Origin: Lachnospiraceae bacterium
GTDB taxonomy: Bacteria; Bacillota; Clostridia; Lachnospirales; Lachnospiraceae
Reading direction: 5' to 3'
Assembly (NCBI GenBank): GCA_030526245.1
Contig: JAUNDD010000014.1
Coordinates: forward strand, 8,123 to 46,376
DNA length: 38,254 bases
Shown here: positions 34,981 to 38,254 of the stretch, one piece after another
How positions within the stretch are numbered: the first letter of the stretch is position 1
Layout: the number at the start of each line of letters is the position of its first letter
Position numbers and translations under genes: made by a program
The notes under the pieces: model-generated
Told to the model about the DNA's origin: nothing
Databases searched by the model: none
The model's input: the letters and a program-made list of their open reading frames with translations, nothing else

Positions 34981-35079
34981 TCTTCCTCCTTGTTATCTGT
35001 GATCGGAACGCCTGATCCCGGGACGTTTGGAACCGTTACCAGAAGCCTAATCACAAATGCAATAAAAACGCACGGTACT

Positions 35080-35108
35080 ATAGTATCCCTTTTCTTTTGA
35101 AAGTTCAA
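35080..35108 (-). promoter_or_regulatory. Predicted promoter of the cstA operon
   Basis: Minus-strand TTGAAC, 17-base spacer, TACTAT, about 100 bases before the first gene. The -10 lies in the 10-bp palindrome TACTATAGTA. Confidence 0.55.
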
Positions 35109-35235
35109 TCTTCGTTTTTCGAAAAAGCTAAGAAATTTAATAAAATTTATCGTTTTTTGGGGTGTTTTAATCGTTTAAGGGGGCTTCAGCCTCCTTGTTC
35201 GATCGTATATCAGGCTATATATCAGATTGATTAGC

Positions 35236-35296
35236 GTGTCATTAAGTCACACCTCCTCTTTCATGCAAGCATGAAGCGGAGGTGTGGCTTTTGACA
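35236..35296. repeat. Long-hairpin repeat, copy 1
   Basis: A roughly 61-base element folding almost end to end: CACACCTCC...GGAGGTGTG and an inner TTTCATGC/GCATGAA stem around AA. It repeats in the same orientation at 35412-35473, 176 bases on. It lies in the 540-base rpoD-cstA gap, which holds no gene. Confidence 0.8.
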
Positions 35297-35411
35297 TTTC
35301 ATTTAAGGTGTCGTGAGTGATTACGGATTGCTGCGTGCTGCGCACTCCCGCAATCCTGTCCGCCATTCGCAATCCTCGGGGCCCCTCCCCCGCTTCTTGC
35401 TCATGTCGGGC

Positions 35412-35473
35412 GTGTCATTAAGCCACACTTCCACTTTCATGCAAGCATGAAGTGGAGGTGTGACTTTTGACAC
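35412..35473. repeat. Long-hairpin repeat, copy 2
   Basis: Same element as 35236-35296, here with an outer GTGTCA/TGACAC pair as well. Several differences between the copies preserve pairing, for example CCAC facing GTGG here. Confidence 0.8.
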
Positions 35474-35489
35474 TGTAATCACAAAGAGG

Positions 35490-35515
35490 CTGCACCTCCC
35501 CAAAGGGAAGTGCAG
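35490..35515 (-). terminator. Probable rpoD terminator hairpin
   Basis: 11-bp stem (35505-35515 with 35490-35500, one G-U) with a 4-base loop, 10 bases after the rpoD stop codon. The following tract, CCTCTTTG, is only moderately U-rich; the long-hairpin repeats follow. Confidence 0.7.
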
Positions 35516-35524
35516 ACTCACTAA

Positions 35525-36652
35525 TCAGGTCAGGAAATCCTTCAGACGCTTGCTTCTGGTCGGATGACGCAGCTTGCGCAGTGCCTTGGCTTCGATCTGA
35601 CGAATACGCTCACGGGTTACGTTGAACTCACGTCCAACCTCCTCCAGCGTACGGGAACGTCCGTCCTTCAGACCGAAACGCAGCTCGACTACCTCGCGCT
35701 CACGGGGTGTCAGAGACTGCAACGCAGCGGCCAGCTCTTCACGCAGCATCGAGAACGCAGCAGAGTCTGCCGGTGACATCACCGTATCGTCCTCGATGAA
35801 ATCGCCCAGATGGCTGTCGTCCTCCTCACCGATCGGCGTATCCAGGGATACCGGATCGCGGGAGATTTTCAGCACCTCGCGCACACGGGATACCGGCACA
35901 TTCAGCCGCTCTGCCACTTCTTCCGGGGTCGGTTCACGGCCCAGCTCCTGCAGCAGCTGACGGGTCATGCGCAGCGTTTTGTTGATCGTTTCCACCATAT
36001 GGACCGGTACACGAATCGTACGACCGGTGTCCGCGATACCGCGGGTAATGGCCTGACGGATCCACCAGGTTGCATAGGTTGAAAACTTGTAGCCCTTTGT
36101 ATAGTCGAACTTGTCAACCGCCTTCATCAGACCCATGTTTCCTTCCTGGATCAGATCCAGGAACGGCATGCCGCGGCCGACATACTTCTTAGCGATACTG
36201 ACAACCAGACGCAGGTTTGCCTCCGTCAGTTTCTTCTTCGCGTATTCATCGCCCTGCTCCACACGTTTGGCCAGTTCTACCTCTTCTTCACTGGTCAGCA
36301 GCGGAACATTACCGATCTCTTTCAGATACATTCGAACCGGATCTTCTGTGCTTACACCCTCGAGTACATCCGTATCGCTGACAATTTCTGTCTCTTCCTC
36401 CTCTGAGGCAATGATGTCATCGTCGGGTTCGATCAACAGATCATCCGTTTCTTCTCCCATTGTCTTGCCCTGGAGTACATCCACGTTGCGCTTTTCAAGA
36501 TATTCCAGTACTTCGTCGATCATCTCTTCGGTCAGTTCCATACCTTCAAACGCTTTAAGAACTTCGTCATATTCCAGCGTATTCTTTTTGGACTTTGCAA
36601 GCTCCGTCAGAGACGCCAGATTTTTCAGAAATTTTTCCTGAGCTTCACCCAT
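35525..36652 (-). CDS. rpoD: RNA polymerase primary sigma factor
   Basis: Housekeeping sigma-70 (SigA-type), 375 residues. Sigma 1.1-like N-terminus (1-62) and an acidic linker come first. Region 1.2 follows ([18 protein letters not shown]), then region 2 with [19 protein letters not shown] and the -10-recognising [20 protein letters not shown]. Region 3 follows, then region 4 with [20 protein letters not shown], which reads the -35. AAGGAGAG lies before the ATG. The gene is usually next to dnaG in related bacteria, but here a glycosyltransferase lies upstream and no dnaG is in the window. The leader of about 260 bases is highly structured. Confidence 0.98.
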   Translation of the reverse strand: MGEAQEKFLKNLASLTELAKSKKNTLEYDEVLKAFEGMELTEEMIDEVLEYLEKRNVDVLQGKTMGEETDDLLIEPDDDIIASEEEETEIVSDTDVLEGVSTEDPVRMYLKEIGNVPLLTSEEEVELAKRVEQGDEYAKKKLTEANLRLVVSIAKKYVGRGMPFLDLIQEGNMGLMKAVDKFDYTKGYKFSTYATWWIRQAITRGIADTGRTIRVPVHMVETINKTLRMTRQLLQELGREPTPEEVAERLNVPVSRVREVLKISRDPVSLDTPIGEEDDSHLGDFIEDDTVMSPADSAAFSMLREELAAALQSLTPREREVVELRFGLKDGRSRTLEEVGREFNVTRERIRQIEAKALRKLRHPTRSKRLKDFLT

Positions 36653-36683
36653 ATTGCTCTCCTTCCTTCAAGCATTTGTTTCA

Positions 36684-36890
36684 GGACAAAGCGTGCTATG
36701 CACGCTAGCCGCTCTGCGGCGTTTGTCCGGATACTTGCCCGATTTTACATCGGGCCCGTTGGAATTCCGTTATGAATTTCAACGAAAGGACAAAGCGTGC
36801 CATGCACGCTAGCCGCTCTGCGGCGTTTGTCCGGATACTTGCCCGATCTTGCATCGGGCCCGTTGGAATTCCGTTATGAATGTCCAACAA
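36684..36890 (-). repeat. Two tandem 104-bp structured units in the rpoD leader
   Basis: Units start at 36684 and 36788. Each can fold, on the minus strand, into three parts. A hairpin GTTG..CAAC is followed by GCCCGAT/ATCGGGC. Then a three-way junction is closed by GGACAAA/TTTGTCC, holding GCCGC-AGA-GCGGC and GCGTGC-ATA-GCACGC hairpins. Most differences between the two units fall in loops. A diverged relative occurs at 7979-8075, so the unit is a dispersed element and not rpoD-specific. Confidence 0.85.
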
Positions 36891-36919
36891 AACAGCCTGC
36901 GCATAAACTACGCAGGCTG
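36887..36919 (-). terminator. Hairpin and T-tract between the glycosyltransferase and rpoD
   Basis: Perfect 9-bp stem (CAGCCTGCG with CGCAGGCTG, 36893-36919), 9-base loop, then TTTTG on the minus strand. It can end the glycosyltransferase transcript. Because the predicted rpoD promoter lies immediately upstream, the hairpin would also sit at the very 5' end of the rpoD mRNA. Confidence 0.75.
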
Positions 36920-36921
36920 AT

Positions 36922-36950
36922 ATTTTACCACACATATTTCTTAATGTAAA
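36922..36950 (-). promoter_or_regulatory. Predicted rpoD promoter with extended -10
   Basis: Minus-strand TTTACA, 17-base spacer, TAAAAT, with TGG directly before the -10 (extended -10 type). Transcription would start at about 36915-36918, at the edge of the 36893-36919 stem. Confidence 0.7.
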
Positions 36951-37065
36951 TGTCTTTTTTGTATTATTTTTTCTCAAAGTCCGCCCTCGATCCGACAAAT
37001 CGTTCGATCTGCACGACACTTGCCGCCGTCTTTCCTCGGTCACAACTCACTCGGCAAACCGCAAC

Positions 37066-37977
37066 TCACTGCTTCCAGTATCCCGGATTCATGGTCAGCT
37101 TCTCAATCATCCGATCCGGCAGTTTCCGGTAGGCTTTGCCCAGCTTATAGCCGATGAGCTTGCAGCCGGTCTGCCAGAAAAGCTTCGGCAGATAGATCAT
37201 CTTGCCATTCTTTGACAGATACCGGATCTGGCTGGTCACCATCTTCAGACCTTCCTTCTCCGAGCTGACGCTTTCAAAGATGCCCGGATACTGAGCCTGG
37301 GACACGCCCAGATCAAAATTGCGGCGCAGCTGCTGCAGTCCGCTGTAGCTGTGTGAATGAATCACCTGCGCTTCCGGTTCATACACTACCGCATAGCCGG
37401 ATCGCACTGCCCGGCCCGCCAGGATCATGTCCTCATTGAAGATCACATGCTTTTCAAAACCGCAGAGCCGCTCGTAGATGCTGCGCCGGTAAGCCGCACA
37501 CACATCCGAGCAGAAGAAGGTCTTGATACCCAGCCGGGGCAGGTCATCCGCGGTCTTCTTCCGGCGGATCTGTCCGTAATTGAAGGACCGGGAATAACGC
37601 TCCAGAGGATCCGCTCCGGGTGCCGGCAGCTGTCTGGCGTAAACACAGGCCACATCCTCCTCGGCAAAATCAGCCATCAGCTCCTCAATCAGGTATTCAT
37701 CCTTGGGTACCGCATCCTGGGTCATGAACAGCATCACATCCGTATCACACAGCTCCGCTGCCATGGCTCTGGTTCCGCCGTGGTCAAACTCCTCCGGCCG
37801 GATGTGTACCACCTCGGCTCCTGGATAGTGCTGCAAAGCCTGGGGTCTGAACCACTCTTCACCGGTGTTGACGACCAGCACCCGCTCCGGCTGCTGCCGC
37901 TGCAGAGCCAGCATCCGCAGGATGCGGTCAAATCGCTCATCCGGTTTATATGTCAGTATGATCACCGTTAATGTCAT
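37066..37977 (-). CDS. Family 2 glycosyltransferase, rhamnosyltransferase-like
   Basis: 303-residue cytoplasmic enzyme with a GT-A fold, probably acting in polysaccharide or wall-glycan synthesis. TVIILTYKPDERF (4-16) starts the nucleotide-sugar domain; FDHGGTRAMAA (64-74) and MTQDAVP (85-91) resemble the rhamnosyl-type GT2 group, and FNEDMILAGRAV carries the probable catalytic-base acidic residues. Donor and acceptor are unknown. The frame extends to 38028 within the repeat array, but the ATG at 37977 with TAGGAG 8 bases before it is the clear start. That ribosome site lies in the edge of repeat array 3. The upstream gene lies outside the window. Confidence 0.92.
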   Translation of the reverse strand: MTLTVIILTYKPDERFDRILRMLALQRQQPERVLVVNTGEEWFRPQALQHYPGAEVVHIRPEEFDHGGTRAMAAELCDTDVMLFMTQDAVPKDEYLIEELMADFAEEDVACVYARQLPAPGADPLERYSRSFNYGQIRRKKTADDLPRLGIKTFFCSDVCAAYRRSIYERLCGFEKHVIFNEDMILAGRAVRSGYAVVYEPEAQVIHSHSYSGLQQLRRNFDLGVSQAQYPGIFESVSSEKEGLKMVTSQIRYLSKNGKMIYLPKLFWQTGCKLIGYKLGKAYRKLPDRMIEKLTMNPGYWKQ

Positions 37978-37984
37978 GCACACT

Positions 37985-38254
37985 CTCCTACCCTGGCTCG
38001 CGGCGGAGTTTTTCGCGCTTTTTGTCATCCCTCCGCCGTGCCTGCTCTATGATACTTCATCGCTGGCGGATCGTTTAGAGATTTCTTCCCTCGCTCCGCC
38101 CGGCATTTTCTCCTGCCCGGGCTCGCGGCGGAGTTTTTCGCGTTTTTCCTTATCCCTCCGCCGTGCCTGCTCTATGATACTTCATCGCTGGCGGAGCATT
38201 TGAGGATTTCTTCCCTTGCTCCGCCCGGCATTTTCTCCTACCCTGGCTCGCGGC
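37985..38254. repeat. Array 3 of 125-bp double-hairpin repeats, cut by window end
   Basis: Anchors CGCGGCGGA at 37999 and 38124, and CGCGGC at 38249, period exactly 125. Same design as arrays 1 and 2, but with array-specific sequence such as TTTTTCGCG in the first loop. In the second unit the stem reads GGCGGAGCA/TGCTCCGCC where array 2 has GGCGGATCA/TGATCCGCC, a paired change. The array continues beyond the window. Confidence 0.92.

Overview
The window looks like core chromosome from a moderately GC-rich, Gram-positive anaerobe of the class Clostridia, most likely a Lachnospiraceae-type gut bacterium. The support is a type III glutamine synthetase, a Rho with a long Gln/Arg-rich insertion, a condensed mraZ-type division cluster, an RpoD of about 375 residues, and strong AGGAGG-type ribosome sites with Gram-positive style promoters. 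Species cannot be named from the sequence alone. No phage, insertion sequence, CRISPR array, tRNA or rRNA was seen.

Layout. 1-620: array of 125-bp double-hairpin repeats, running into the 3' end of rho. 627-3380 (minus): rho, and upstream of it a sigma-70-like protein lacking the DNA-binding regions. 4194-9167 (minus): PucR/CdaR-type regulator, glutamine synthetase III and galactose mutarotase. 9448-12031 (minus): lipid kinase and Mg2+ transporter MgtE. 12745-14694 (plus, the only plus-strand genes): aroD and aroE of the shikimate pathway. 14760-15760: second repeat array, between convergent aroE and ftsZ. 15819-25693 (minus): division and wall cluster, transcribed mraZ-rsmH-ftsL-ftsI-mraY-murD-ftsQ-ftsZ, with no murE, murF, ftsW, murG, murB or ftsA. 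It has a MraZ operator, an internal terminator between mraY and murD, and a separate ftsZ promoter. 25986-32263 (minus): probable operon of a secreted DUF6612-like protein, folC, a 48-residue small protein, a zinc-ribbon/TPR membrane protein, and a 636-residue RelA/SpoT-type alarmone synthetase with a large unrecognised C-terminal half. 32702-34980 (minus): CstA-type transporter translationally coupled to an unrecognised protein. 35525-36652 (minus): rpoD, with an unusually structured leader. 37066-37977 (minus): family 2 glycosyltransferase whose Shine-Dalgarno sequence lies in the edge of a third 125-bp repeat array that runs off the window.

Most of the novelty lies between genes and at protein ends. 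At least four families of hairpin-forming intergenic repeats occur here: the 125-bp arrays, 104-bp units before rpoD with a relative near galM, a 64-bp element with a tRNA T-arm-like hairpin, and a 61-bp long hairpin. The two extracytoplasmic division proteins, the PBP and DivIB/FtsQ, share a similar unusual C-terminal segment, and the TPR membrane protein ends in something related. The sigma-like protein and the long alarmone synthetase are the most interesting uncharacterised proteins. All domain calls come from reading motifs; no database search was run.
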